From: Pedobacter sp. WC2423
GTDB taxonomy: Bacteria > Bacteroidota > Bacteroidia > Sphingobacteriales > Sphingobacteriaceae
Reading direction: 5' to 3'
Assembly: GCF_040822065.1 (NCBI RefSeq)
Contig: NZ_CP162005.1
Location: forward strand, 620,001 to 684,000
Length of the DNA: 64,000 nucleotides
Shown here: positions 44,718 to 55,500 of the stretch, piece by piece
Layout of the letters: every line of letters begins with the position of its first letter
Position numbering within the stretch: the first letter of the stretch is position 1
Notes under the pieces: model-generated
What the model was told of the DNA's origin: nothing
Seen by the model: the letters and a program-made list of their open reading frames with translations, nothing else
Database searches by the model: none
Made by a program: the position numbers and the translations under genes

Positions 44718-45887
44718 TTAATTAAAAAGTAAGGGTAAGAATTCTGATAGGTAAGCTCTCCAATTAGACCAGGTGTGTCCGCCATCGCTTTCTACGTAAT
44801 CGTATTTTAGGGGGAGAGTATCTAATTTTTTACGGTAAGTCTCCACATTTTTAAACAAAAAATCTTTTTTGCCAATCGCTATCCAATAAAGTTTAAAGCC
44901 ATTTTTGGCTTGTATTTTTAGTTTTTCGTCAAGCTGCTGATAGATAGGTTGCTGATTGTTTGCAGGTGGTAAAATTGCCGGAGAAAAAAGACCTACATAA
45001 GCAAAGGTATTTGGATAGTTTGCCGAGATGTAAAGCGAGTGGAAACCACCCATTGAAAGGCCAGCTATAGCCCTGTTGGCTTTATCCTTTTTAGTACGGT
45101 AATTACTTTCAGTAAATTTAATTATTTCCGGAAAATACTGTTCCATATCGCCATTAAATACGTCTGGTGTCATCATAATGGGTTTATACATTCCTTTACT
45201 TGATTCACCTGGCGCAGCACTGTTAATGGTATGCCCGTTAGTGATGACAACGATCATAGGTTTTACTTTTTTTGCGGCAATAAGATTATCTAATAGCTGT
45301 GAAGCACGGCCAAGCTGCATCCATGCTTCTTCATCACCACCTACACCATGTAAAAGGTAGAGTACGGGATAATTTTCTTTGGTTGATTCGTAGCCAGGGG
45401 GTGTATAAACAGTTAATCTGCGGGACATTTTTAACCCATCTGAGCTATACCAGCGCTTGGATACCGTTCCATGGGGAACATCCGTGACCTTATATAAATC
45501 TGCTTTGCCTTTACCAACAAGAAATACATTTACAACAGAAGCCACATCTCTGATCAGATAAACATTATTAGGATCGCGTATTTTTAATCCATCGACTATA
45601 AAGGAATAGCTATATAATTCTGAGGGCAGCACTTTGGTTGTAAAAGTCCAGACACTATCTGCGGATAAGACCATGGGATCTGTACCAGCGTTATTACTGC
45701 CAGCAGTGTTGAAATCTCCCTGCACCTCTACCTTTCTGGCAGCAGATGCTTTTAACCGGAAGGTAACCGTACCATTTTCATGGACTTCCGGAGAGATAAT
45801 TTCCTTTTGTTTGCCAAAATTAAGATTCTCCTGCGCGTAACTATTGGACGCAAAGATGGTAAGGAATAGTATACTGATATATTTCAT
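44718..45887 (-). CDS. Secreted esterase with N-terminal E-set domain (CE1-like)
   Basis: The 389-residue protein has a signal peptide (to about residue 18, SNSYAQ), an Ig-like E-set/CBM48-type domain (about 33-125, VTFRLKASAARKVEVQGDF) and an esterase D-type alpha/beta hydrolase domain. The nucleophile elbow is GLSMGG with S278, and the catalytic His is H371 in GGHTW. LLHGVGGDEEAW forms the oxyanion side. Such CE1-like enzymes remove acetyl or feruloyl groups from plant polysaccharides. It lies 248 bp from the GH3 gene on the same strand and may serve the same glycan cluster. Confidence 0.88.
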   Translation of the reverse strand: MKYISILFLTIFASNSYAQENLNFGKQKEIISPEVHENGTVTFRLKASAARKVEVQGDFNTAGSNNAGTDPMVLSADSVWTFTTKVLPSELYSYSFIVDGLKIRDPNNVYLIRDVASVVNVFLVGKGKADLYKVTDVPHGTVSKRWYSSDGLKMSRRLTVYTPPGYESTKENYPVLYLLHGVGGDEEAWMQLGRASQLLDNLIAAKKVKPMIVVITNGHTINSAAPGESSKGMYKPIMMTPDVFNGDMEQYFPEIIKFTESNYRTKKDKANRAIAGLSMGGFHSLYISANYPNTFAYVGLFSPAILPPANNQQPIYQQLDEKLKIQAKNGFKLYWIAIGKKDFLFKNVETYRKKLDTLPLKYDYVESDGGHTWSNWRAYLSEFLPLLFN

Positions 45888-46135
45888 AATTTTTCTTTTA
45901 CAGACGTTCTCATTTGATCATCAAAATCCAGCTGTATGAGTACTATTTTATTTTCTCCAAGCTACTGTATTCTATTGGTAATATCCACTTTTTTTTCTAT
46001 ACTGTTAAAAATTATGCAATCTGGAATGTAATCAGTCTTCATCCGCTTCTGTCTATCACAAATATTAACTATCAGATAGCTCAGTTTCCTAATTAAGTTC
46101 CATCATAGAACTGAAAAAGCAATTCTATGATTTAA

Positions 46136-48475
46136 TTAAATTTCCAGTTGTTTTTGTAGCTGGATTTTATCAGAAGATGAACCGATCATGATGGTGAATG
46201 TGCTGCGGGGTTCAAATACTTTTTTCATCTGCAGATCAATGATGGACAGGTCATCAGTTGTCAGAAGGAATTCCACACGTTTTGATGCTCCTGCTTTGAG
46301 TTTAATACGCTCAAAATGTTTCAATTGCCTGATTGGTTGAGCTGTTGAGGCAAACTGATTTTTCAAGTAAAGCTGGACTACTTCATCTCCGTCATATGGC
46401 CCGGTATTTTCTAAGGTAAATGACACCTGATAAGTTCGATTTGATAATGCTTTGCTGATGTTCAGGTCATGATAAGCGAATGTTGTATAGCTCTTGCCGT
46501 AACCAAATGCATAGCGAGGAGTTGCCTCTTCTTCGACATAACGATGGTCAAGCGGACTTTTTCTATTGTAATGGACAGGGATTTGTCCGACACTTCGGGG
46601 TACGGAAACAGGCATTCTCCCAGCTGGATTATACTCTCCAAATAAGATATCTGCAACAGCAGAACCTCCTTGCTGGCCGGGATACCAGGCGCAAAGTAGT
46701 GCGTCTGCATTTTCCGCAGCCCAGTTCATGTTCAGCGGCCGGTCTTGTATGTAGATAATAACAAGAGGTTTTCCTGTCTTTTTTAATGCTTTTAGTAAAT
46801 CCATTTGCTTACCCAGCAGGTCTAGCGTAGAGCGGTCAAACCCTTCACCACTTTCCATATCTCCAATTGTTTGAGCCGTTGCAATTGCAGCCCCCGTTGT
46901 TGCGTAGGCTGTCTTAAAATCCCGGGCACTTGATCCACCTACTACTGCGATGACCACATCTGCCTGTTGTGCCGCTGCAATAGCTTGAGGAATAGTGTTT
47001 TCTGTAGTGTCACGAATGGCACACCCTTTCACATAGCTTACTTGCGCATCAGATAATTTGGAGCGAAGTGCTTGTAATATAGTAATCACATTTCCTTCAG
47101 CTTGTGGTGCTGTATAATCGCCCAGCATATTATATACATTGTCTGCGTTAGGGCCCGTAACAGCAATCTTAATTCCCTTTTTTAGTGGGAGGATGCTATT
47201 TTTATTTTCCAATAGGATAATCGATTCTCTGGCAACCTGTCGGGAAAGCAGGAGCTGTTCCTGTGTTTTAATTTCCTTTTTAGCTTTTTGAGGATTGACA
47301 AAAGGATGTTCAAATAATCCCATTTCGAACTTTAAACGGAGCACGCGGGATACGGCGGTATCAATAAAGCGCTCTTCAATTCTTCCTTTTTCAACAGCCT
47401 GGATCAGGTTAGGGTAAGCATTCCCTCCTAGATCTGCATTTAAACCAGCTTTGAGTGCCAGTATAGCAGCTTCAGTATAATCCCGTGCGATCCGGTGACT
47501 GCCTTTTATCCCCTCTATACTTCCTAAATCAGACACTGTAAAACCTTTAAATCCCCATTCTTTAATTAATATATCTGTCAATAAAAAACTATTGGAACTA
47601 CAGGGGATACCATCTATGGAATTATAAGCGGCCATAATTGATCTGGCTCCGGCATTTATGGCCGATTGAAAAGGAGGGAGGTAATATTCACGAAGTTCCC
47701 GCTCACCAACACTGGCAGCGGCTCCGTTATGTCCTCCTTCAGGTATTGCATAAGCTACAAAATGTTTGAGTGTGGCTATTGTGCTATATGGAGCAGACAG
47801 CTTTCCTGCTCCCAATCCTTTAATCATCGAAGCAGCAAGCGTTCCTGTGAGTACAGGGTCCTCACCATAACTTTCTTCCACACGTGACCAGCGCGGATCG
47901 CGTGATAAGTCCAGTACCGGGCCATAGCTGATATGAGCTCCTTGTAAACGGACTTCTTTTGATACACATTTGGCCATTTTTTCTACTAATGATGGGTTCC
48001 AGGTGGAAGCCTGGCCAATACCAGTCGGAAATACGGTAGTACCAATCGCCATATGGCCATGAGGTGCCTCTTCTGCCAAAAATACCGGAATACCAAGACG
48101 CGTATTTTTTAGCATATATCGTTGTAATTCATTCGCAACTTCGGCTGCCAACTCAGGATTAAGACCGTTTTTCAGGGTTTTTTGTGTCCATGGATCGGCT
48201 CTGAATGTTGCCCAGAGCATGCCAATTTGTTTTTCGGCAACAATGTCCTTGAATTTTTGAGATACTTTAACCTTATTTCCTTGTCGTTCGTACATTTCCC
48301 ATCCAAGCGGGCTTAAAAGTTGACCTACTTTTTCTTTGAGCGTCATTCTTTTGATTAAATCCTGAGTTCTTAAGGCTACAGACTGACTGGCATCTTTGTA
48401 AAGCGGTTGCTGGCAGTAAGCGCTAACAGGTAATGAAAGAAAAGTACAGCAGGTCAATATTACAAGTCTATTCAT
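46136..48475 (-). CDS. Secreted GH3 beta-glycosidase
   Basis: From the Met at 48475 the product has 779 residues with a signal peptide (about 1-21) and the three GH3 parts: a TIM barrel (about 30-390) with ATLKHFVAY and nucleophile D316 in GFTVSDLGSI, an alpha/beta sandwich (about 420-640), and an FnIII-like C-terminal domain (about 690-775). It lacks the PA14 insert seen in the other GH3 of this window. The activity is beta-glucosidase or beta-xylosidase class. The frame opens at 48502, but that Met lies inside the shared regulatory element at 48495-48505, so I use 48475. Divergent from GH92. Confidence 0.92.
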   Translation of the reverse strand: MNRLVILTCCTFLSLPVSAYCQQPLYKDASQSVALRTQDLIKRMTLKEKVGQLLSPLGWEMYERQGNKVKVSQKFKDIVAEKQIGMLWATFRADPWTQKTLKNGLNPELAAEVANELQRYMLKNTRLGIPVFLAEEAPHGHMAIGTTVFPTGIGQASTWNPSLVEKMAKCVSKEVRLQGAHISYGPVLDLSRDPRWSRVEESYGEDPVLTGTLAASMIKGLGAGKLSAPYSTIATLKHFVAYAIPEGGHNGAAASVGERELREYYLPPFQSAINAGARSIMAAYNSIDGIPCSSNSFLLTDILIKEWGFKGFTVSDLGSIEGIKGSHRIARDYTEAAILALKAGLNADLGGNAYPNLIQAVEKGRIEERFIDTAVSRVLRLKFEMGLFEHPFVNPQKAKKEIKTQEQLLLSRQVARESIILLENKNSILPLKKGIKIAVTGPNADNVYNMLGDYTAPQAEGNVITILQALRSKLSDAQVSYVKGCAIRDTTENTIPQAIAAAQQADVVIAVVGGSSARDFKTAYATTGAAIATAQTIGDMESGEGFDRSTLDLLGKQMDLLKALKKTGKPLVIIYIQDRPLNMNWAAENADALLCAWYPGQQGGSAVADILFGEYNPAGRMPVSVPRSVGQIPVHYNRKSPLDHRYVEEEATPRYAFGYGKSYTTFAYHDLNISKALSNRTYQVSFTLENTGPYDGDEVVQLYLKNQFASTAQPIRQLKHFERIKLKAGASKRVEFLLTTDDLSIIDLQMKKVFEPRSTFTIMIGSSSDKIQLQKQLEI

Positions 48476-48494
48476 CTGGTTAATTCCTAAATAT

Positions 48495-48505
48495 ATGTAC
48501 ATACA
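48495..48505. promoter_or_regulatory. Shared regulatory element, GH3 copy
   Basis: ATGTACATACA lies 20 bp upstream of the GH3 start. The inverse copy TGTATGTACAT lies 133 bp away before GH92. The half-palindromic TGTAyrTACA form recalls GntR-type operators such as those of AraR. Confidence 0.5.
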
Positions 48506-48637
48506 AGTATAGTAAAATTTAAATATTACCTTATAGGTAATTGACTTTTTTCAGAAATCAAAATGGTTAATATTTATATATGGTGGTTTTTTACTGTATG
48601 TTGGATTATTAAGAATTTAAAATATATTTGGTTATTA

Positions 48638-48648
48638 TGTATGTACAT
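48638..48648. promoter_or_regulatory. Shared regulatory element, GH92 copy
   Basis: TGTATGTACAT is the exact reverse complement of the element before the divergent GH3 gene. It lies 18 bp upstream of the GH92 -7 motif, where the -33 region would be, so a bound protein could block the promoter. Confidence 0.5.
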
Positions 48649-48665
48649 TTAGATTAGTTGTATTT

Positions 48666-48673
48666 TATATTTG
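48666..48673 (+). promoter_or_regulatory. Promoter -7 element of the GH92 gene
   Basis: TATATTTG fits the Bacteroidota TAnnTTTG -7 consensus and lies 35 bp before the GH92 start codon. Confidence 0.5.
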
Positions 48674-48708
48674 CCATTTCTTTAATAAAACCAAAACCTT
48701 AAACCATA

Positions 48709-51036
48709 ATGAAAAGGACTGTTCTCCTCTTATTAATCAGTATTCAGGCGACCTTACTTTATGCACAGCAAGAGAATGGGCCAGTTCAATATGTGAGGCC
48801 GAACATCGGATCCGCGCATAGCCGGTATTTTTTTTATAGCCCCGGAGCCGTTCCTTTTGGTATGGCCAAATTAGCACCCAGCACGAATGGTAGCGAAGGC
48901 AATGCATCCGGATGGGAAGCAGTAGGATATGACGATCGCCATAATTCTATAGAGGGCTTTGCAAATTTTCATGAGTTTCAGATTGGAGGAGTAGTCTTTG
49001 CACCAACAGTAGGGAAGTTGAAAACATTTCCTGGTCAAAAGGAAGAGAAAAATTCGGGGTACAGGTCTGCTTTTGATAAGTCTGATGAATATGCTACTGC
49101 TGGATATTACCGGGTGATTTTAAAAGATTATCATATCAAAGCCGAACTTACTGCTACAGAAAGGGTTGGTTTTCATCAATATACTTTTCCAAAAACAGAT
49201 AGTGCCAATGTGATCTTTGATATTGGCCATAAGATGGGAGAGAGCGGGCCGGTTCTTGATGCAAAAGTGACTTATGATCATGGTCATGTATGGGGCTATG
49301 TAGTAACTAAACCTGTATATGTTCAGAAATATCAGGAATCAGCAAATGTCACGATGTATTTTTATGCATTACTGGATAAAATCCCTTCCTCTTATGGTGT
49401 ATTTAAGGATAATACACAGTTTAAAGGGCTTAAGACCATAAAGGGAAAGGGTGCTGGAATATATTTGCAGTTTAAGACTAAGAAAGATGAACAGATTGGA
49501 ATTAAAACAGGTCTTTCTTATACTTCTGTAGAAAATGCAAAACTTAATTTGAAGCAGGAAGCTTCAGGATTAAGTTTTGCAAAAGCAAAGGCTAATGCCA
49601 TTCAAAACTGGAATAAATTATTGGGTAGAATTGAGGTAAAAGGCGGACTCGAACAAGATCGGATTAAGTTTTATACAGGACTCTATCATGCGCTTTCAGG
49701 CAGAGGTCTGGCAAGTGATGTGAATGGTGCTTATCCTAAAAATAATGGAGATATAGGGCACATTTCATTATTGAAAAATGGTACTCCGAAGTATCAGTAC
49801 TATAATACGGATGCCATTTGGGGAGCTTTTTGGAATTTGACTCAGTTATGGGCCATCGCTTATCCGGAATATTATAATGACTGGGTACAAAGTCAATTGC
49901 TGGTTTATAAGGATGCAGGCTGGTTAGGTGATGGTATAGCCACTAGTAAATACGTATCTGGTGTTGGAACAAATTTTACAGGACTGGCGATTGCAGCAGC
50001 TTATAATGCAGGAATCCGGAATTATGATGTTCCTCTTGCTTATGCAGCAGTACGGAAAAATGAACTGGAAGCTAAGGGACGGATTCCCGGAGCTGGAAAG
50101 CTGGATGTTGGTATTTTTGTGGAGAAGGGTTATTCACCGTATTTGAAGGATGTGACCGGTAAACCGGAGTTAAATACGCAAGGTTCTCCTTTTGGAGCCT
50201 CTCATACGCTGGAATATTCTTTTTCTGCCTTTGCAGCAGCAACTTTTGCCAAGTCTCTTCAAAAGACAAAGGATTATGAGCAGTTGACCAAACTTTCAGA
50301 AGGCTGGAAGTTGTTGTATGATCCGGCTACAAAATTCATCAGACCCAGAGATAGGGAGGGCAGGTTTTTAGATAAGTTTGATCCTTTTGAAGCCTGGAAA
50401 GGTTTTCAGGAGGGGAATGCCTGGCAGTATACGTTTTATGTTCCTCAAGCGCCAGAGCAGTTAGTGAGTTTGATTGGAAAGGAGACTTTCAGCAGCAGAC
50501 TGGATAGTATTTTTACTATTTCTCAGAAAAATTCATTTGGTGGAGGAACGCAAATTGATGCGTTTGCAGGGATTCAGGGCTTGTATAACCATGGGAATCA
50601 GCCGAATTTACATGTTTCCTGGTTGTTTAATTATGCCGGAAGACCGGATCTGAGCCAGAAATGGGTAAGAGCAATTTGTAATGAATTTTACGGTACTGAT
50701 GGTATACATGGTTATGGATATGGTCAGGATGAGGATCAAGGGCAGCTGGGTGCCTGGTATGTTCTGGCTTCCATAGGGCTTTTTGATGTGAAGGGGTTGA
50801 CGGCACCCAATCCTTCTTTTTTAATAGGAACGCCTTTGTTTGAAACGGTAAGGATTAAACTTCCTGAAAGTGTAAGGAAAAATGAGTTTTTGATTAAAGT
50901 TCGTCAACAGGAGCCCGATCATATTTATATTCAGAGTGGAAGGTTTAATGGTAGGGCGTTGAAAGGGTTGTCGATTGGGTTTGGGGATTTGGTTAGGGGC
51001 GGGGTTTTGGAATTGGTTGTTGGGAGCTACAATTAA
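48709..51036 (+). CDS. Secreted alpha-mannosidase-like enzyme (GH92)
   Basis: GH92 enzymes are calcium-dependent exo-alpha-mannosidases of the bacterial envelope. The 775-residue protein has a signal peptide (to about residue 19, LLYAQ) and the GH92 layout: an N-terminal beta-sandwich starting VRPNIGSAHSRYFFYSPGAVPFG and an alpha/alpha barrel with YYNTDAIWGAFWNLTQL, HVSWLFNYAGRP and the C-terminal signature GYGYGQDEDQGQLGAWYVL. That last block reads DEDQGQ where typical members have NDDCGQ or NEDCGQ, so the enzyme may be a divergent member with another linkage preference. Divergent from GH3 with a shared operator. Confidence 0.88.
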   Translation: MKRTVLLLLISIQATLLYAQQENGPVQYVRPNIGSAHSRYFFYSPGAVPFGMAKLAPSTNGSEGNASGWEAVGYDDRHNSIEGFANFHEFQIGGVVFAPTVGKLKTFPGQKEEKNSGYRSAFDKSDEYATAGYYRVILKDYHIKAELTATERVGFHQYTFPKTDSANVIFDIGHKMGESGPVLDAKVTYDHGHVWGYVVTKPVYVQKYQESANVTMYFYALLDKIPSSYGVFKDNTQFKGLKTIKGKGAGIYLQFKTKKDEQIGIKTGLSYTSVENAKLNLKQEASGLSFAKAKANAIQNWNKLLGRIEVKGGLEQDRIKFYTGLYHALSGRGLASDVNGAYPKNNGDIGHISLLKNGTPKYQYYNTDAIWGAFWNLTQLWAIAYPEYYNDWVQSQLLVYKDAGWLGDGIATSKYVSGVGTNFTGLAIAAAYNAGIRNYDVPLAYAAVRKNELEAKGRIPGAGKLDVGIFVEKGYSPYLKDVTGKPELNTQGSPFGASHTLEYSFSAFAAATFAKSLQKTKDYEQLTKLSEGWKLLYDPATKFIRPRDREGRFLDKFDPFEAWKGFQEGNAWQYTFYVPQAPEQLVSLIGKETFSSRLDSIFTISQKNSFGGGTQIDAFAGIQGLYNHGNQPNLHVSWLFNYAGRPDLSQKWVRAICNEFYGTDGIHGYGYGQDEDQGQLGAWYVLASIGLFDVKGLTAPNPSFLIGTPLFETVRIKLPESVRKNEFLIKVRQQEPDHIYIQSGRFNGRALKGLSIGFGDLVRGGVLELVVGSYN

Positions 51037-51366
51037 ATTATCAGTGTTTTGACTAATTAAATGGTTCGTATTAGACGTATGAGCCAACTGTGTCAGGAGA
51101 AAAATTATAAATGATTTTTTTACTTTTTTTAAAATTCAGCACTTATCGCCGCTATTCAGAATAATGCAATCATATTATTCATTTATTCTATCACAAATCA
51201 ATGTAATTTCCTTAATGTGTTTTATGTATTTTACATAATGGGTAAATATATAGTATAATACTAAGTTTTAATTGTGGTTTATCCAGACAATATCTTAGAT
51301 CAATCTATGAATTTACTTGATTGTTGTTGGCAGAGCCTTTAAATATTAGAATTAGACACAGGAATT
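51037..51366. other. AT-rich intergenic region after GH92
   Basis: About 330 bp that is very AT-rich, with no gene, clear hairpin or palindrome. It probably carries the promoter of the following gene. Confidence 0.4.
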
Positions 51367-52353
51367 ATGGAAGAATTAAATTTCAATGCATTTTTTGGTA
51401 CTTTTGACGTAGATATGGAACCGGTTTCCGTGATTGATATTACTGAAATAATTAAAGATAATTTTCATCGTGACCTGAAAATTATAATCCCGCCAAATAC
51501 GGATTTTATCGAATATTTTGGCGACCCTGCAGCTGGTAAAAGAAAATTTATACAGATAATTAGCCCATATAGAAAGTTTAATATTATACAAGACGATTAT
51601 CAATTTGATATTGAGATTGATTTAAATCAACTTGACAAAAATATTAAAATTATATATTATGCTTATATTGATAGAAATTCGAATTGGCAAGAGATAATTT
51701 CAGGTCAATTAAAACAGCTTCGGTGTTATGGAATTCTTGATGAGGCCGACTTGTATGTTCACATCACTGATGTTAAAGGTATTTTTAATGATGTAGTAGG
51801 AATTATTAAAAATATTTGCAAGCATGCCTATATTCTTAAATCTAATCAGAATCATTTTGAATATTATGGGATTAAATTGGCATATGATTTATCTGGCCAA
51901 TATCCTGAATCTACAATCATCTATCTGCATACAAAAGGAATGAGTTATCACGGACAAAGCAGAGCAACTGCTGATATTGCCCTGCTAACTGGAACCTTTG
52001 ATAACTGGAGAAAGAATTTAGAGGTTTTTAAAGATAATAGCATTAATAAAATAGGGTTATTTCCTGCATTAGAGGATATGGAGTCTAAATGGCTGGCTGG
52101 ATCCAGGGGGGGATGGATATGGTATAATTTCTGGTACGCCAGGGCTAGTTATATTCTAACTTGTGAAGTTCCGGAAATAAAAACACATAGGTGGTATTTC
52201 GAAGATTGGCTGGGTGGACCTCAAAATGAATTATCTGTGTTAAAAAATGACTGCCGAAGTATTCATCCGGATAATGGAAAAACATATTATACGGCTGAAG
52301 AAGCAAAAGCAGGACTTATGGCCTGGAAAATAGTTCTTGGATTAACCAGTTAA
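51367..52353 (+). CDS. Putative glycosyltransferase-like protein (HTKG motif)
   Basis: I cannot name a family with certainty. The 328-residue protein has no signal peptide and is AT-rich. The central part has DEADLYVHITD, then IIYLHTKGMSYHG (about residue 200) and GGWIWYNFWYARASYI (about 255), followed by HRWYFEDWLGG. A similar H-T/S-K-G motif followed by an N-F-W-W/Y-A-R-A-Y block occurs in uncharacterised proteins found near glycan-synthesis genes that look like nucleotide-sugar transferases; that is my recollection, not a search result. It sits between two glycosidase genes but has no export signal, so it would act in the cytosol. Confidence 0.45.
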   Translation: MEELNFNAFFGTFDVDMEPVSVIDITEIIKDNFHRDLKIIIPPNTDFIEYFGDPAAGKRKFIQIISPYRKFNIIQDDYQFDIEIDLNQLDKNIKIIYYAYIDRNSNWQEIISGQLKQLRCYGILDEADLYVHITDVKGIFNDVVGIIKNICKHAYILKSNQNHFEYYGIKLAYDLSGQYPESTIIYLHTKGMSYHGQSRATADIALLTGTFDNWRKNLEVFKDNSINKIGLFPALEDMESKWLAGSRGGWIWYNFWYARASYILTCEVPEIKTHRWYFEDWLGGPQNELSVLKNDCRSIHPDNGKTYYTAEEAKAGLMAWKIVLGLTS

Positions 52354-52524
52354 TTGAAAAACATCTCCTTTTTTTTACAGTTTGAAAAAAGCTTTTAGTT
52401 CAATCCGAGTGGCTGAAATGGGTTATTTACAGGTTCAAAGGGCTTTTATTTAAGTTTCTATTATTATTTATATTTTGTTCCTTTATAGGAATCAACCAAT
52501 TACAGACCATATTTATTGATCATA

Positions 52525-55500
52525 ATGAATCGTTTTTTTTGCAATATTATCCTGTTTTTTTTAAAAAAAATCATGTTGCTTACTTTTATAATTGTTCTAT
52601 TAATGAGTAGCAGCTATGCTCAGGGCAAACATAAAAATGCTACAACATTTGCAGAACTCGAAAAAGGATTTATTGCTGTTCCAGATAGTATCCAAACAAG
52701 TGTTTATTGGTATTGGTTGTCTGATAATATTTCTAAAGACGGGGTAATTAAAGATCTCGAAGCCATGAAAAAAGTAGGGATTAATCGTGCGTTTATTGGA
52801 AATATTGGTATAAGTGATATCCCTTATGGAAAAGTGAAATTATTTTCTTCTGAATGGTGGAATATAATTCATACTGCATTAAAAACAGCTACCAGACTAG
52901 GTATAGAAATTGGAATTTTTAATAGTCCGGGCTGGAGCCAGTCTGGCGGACCATGGGTTAAACCTAAACAAGGAATGCGTTATCTGACGTCTTCTGAAAT
53001 TTCGGTGAATGGGCCTATGTTATTGAATAGAAAATTAATTAAACCAGATCCTGACTTTCAGGATGTAAAAGTAATTGCTTATCCCGCACCTAAAGACTTT
53101 GATTCGGACCTGCGTAATCATAAAGTGAAATTAATTGGAACACCTGAAGTAGATAATCTAAAAAATCTGGTTGACAAGAATGAAGTATCGGTAATCAATT
53201 TACCTGTAAATAAAGCCTTTACTTTAGATTTTATATTGGAAAATGCATTTACTGCACGTAGCTTGCTAATCTATCCAGCAAATGCGCCAGCATATTGTGA
53301 GGTAGATTTACAATGCAAAATTAATGGAGTTTACCAAACGATAAAGCATTTTACAATGGATCGTACAAATCCGGGATTGAATGTTGGTTTTAAACCATAT
53401 GCGCCTGTCGCAATCTCCATTCCCAAAATAACGGCCAAAGAATTCAGACTGTTATTTAATGAAGTTTCTGATGGAAGTGGAATAGCGGAGATCAAATTTT
53501 CATCGGCTCCTATTGTAGAAGATTATATGGAAAAGACCCTGGCTAAGATGTGGCAGACTCCTTATCCTTATTGGAATGCTTATCAGTGGATGTTAAAACC
53601 CGCAATTGATGATAGGAGCCTTTTGATTGATCCTGATAAAATTATAGATATCTCTGGATTCATTTCTGCTGATGGTAACTTAAATTGGAATGTACCTCCT
53701 GGTAAATGGATTATTGAGCGTACAGGAATGTTACCAACAAAAATGCGTAATAGTCCGGCTTCAGCTGAAGGTACAGGTTTAGAAACTGATAAGATGAGCA
53801 AGATGCATATAGCAGCTCATTTTGATTCTTTTTTAGGAGAGATTATGCGGAGAATACCTGCAGAAGACCGAAAGACATGGAAGGTGGCTGTAGAAGATAG
53901 TTACGAAACAGGGAGCCAGAATTGGACCGATGATTTTATAGAGCCATTTAAAAAGGTTTATGGTTATGATCCGTTACATTATTTACCTGTATTACAGGGA
54001 AGGGTTGTAGGGAGCGTTGACCGTTCTGATCGTTTTCTATGGGATTTAAGACGCTTTGTAGCTGATCAGTTGGCTTATGAATATGTAGCTGGTTTAAGAG
54101 AAGTAAGTCATAAAAATGGATTAACTACCTGGTTGGAAAACTATGGACATTGGGGCTTTCCAGGTGAATTTTTACAATATGGCGGTCAATCTGATGAGGT
54201 CAGTGGTGAATTTTGGAGTGAAGGGAGTCTGGGTGCAATTGAGAATAGGGCTGCATCTTCTTGTGCCCATATTTATGGGAAAACAAAAGTATCTGCCGAG
54301 TCGCTTACTTGTTCGCGTGATTCTTATTCACGTTATCCGGCGCTAATGAAACAACGTCTGGACCGCTTTTTTACAGAAGGTATTAATAATACACTGCTGC
54401 ATGTATATATTCAGCAACCAGATGAAAAAACGCCTGGCGTAAATGCCAGGTTTGGAAATGAGTTTAATCGTCATAATACTTGGTTCTATGATATGGACGA
54501 CTTCCTGAAATATATAAAGAGATGTAATCTACTATTGCAACAGGGTAAGTATGTAGCAGATGTAGCCTATTTTATTAGTGAAGATGCACCTAAAATGACA
54601 GGCTCGCAGGATCCTGCATTACCAATAGGTTACTCTTTTGATTATATTAATGCTGAAGTTATTAAAACCCGCATGTCTGTAAAAGATGGAAGAATTGTGC
54701 TGCCTGATGGAATGAGTTATAAAGTTTTGGTTTTGCCGAAGTTGGAAACGATGAGACCAGAGCTTCTAATGAAAATTAAACAATTAGTTCTTGACGGCGC
54801 TGTAGTTTTAGGTCCGAAACCATCAAGATCTCCAAGTTTACAAAATTTTGGAAAGGCTGATGAAGAAGTTCAGCAGCTTGCTGCTCAGCTTTGGGGAAGT
54901 ATAAATAACACCGATATCAAAGTGAACAGGCTGGGAAAGGGAATGGTAATTAATAGTATGAGTCTGGAAGAAGTATTCAAAATGGTCAATTTGGTACCTG
55001 ATTTGAAAACTAATCCTACTGATTCTGTTATGTTTATTCATAGAGATTTGAAAGAAGGTTCTGTTTATTTTATATCCAACCAAAAAGATAAATCAATTAA
55101 TATTAAACCAGAATTTCGGATACCCTTTGGAGTGCCAGAGCTATGGGATGCTACTAAAGGAACTATGCGGGAACTTTCAGGTTATGGTCATAACTCAGTT
55201 AGCACTACTGTACCATTAACCCTGGCACCATTTGAAAGTGCCTTTGTCATGTTTAAAAAGGATGATATAACTAAGGATATAAAGGTGGTGCAACCAAATT
55301 CAAATTATTTTTTGACTAAACGAATAATGAAAATAACTGGTGAATGGCTGGTTAATTTTGAATCCAAATCCATAGGGCCATCCAATCCTGTTGTATTTAA
55401 GGAATTAGAGGACTGGTCAATAAGTAAAAATGACAGTATCAAATATTACTCTGGAGCAGCATATTATCACAATACCTTTAAATTAACAAATCTTGGAAAA

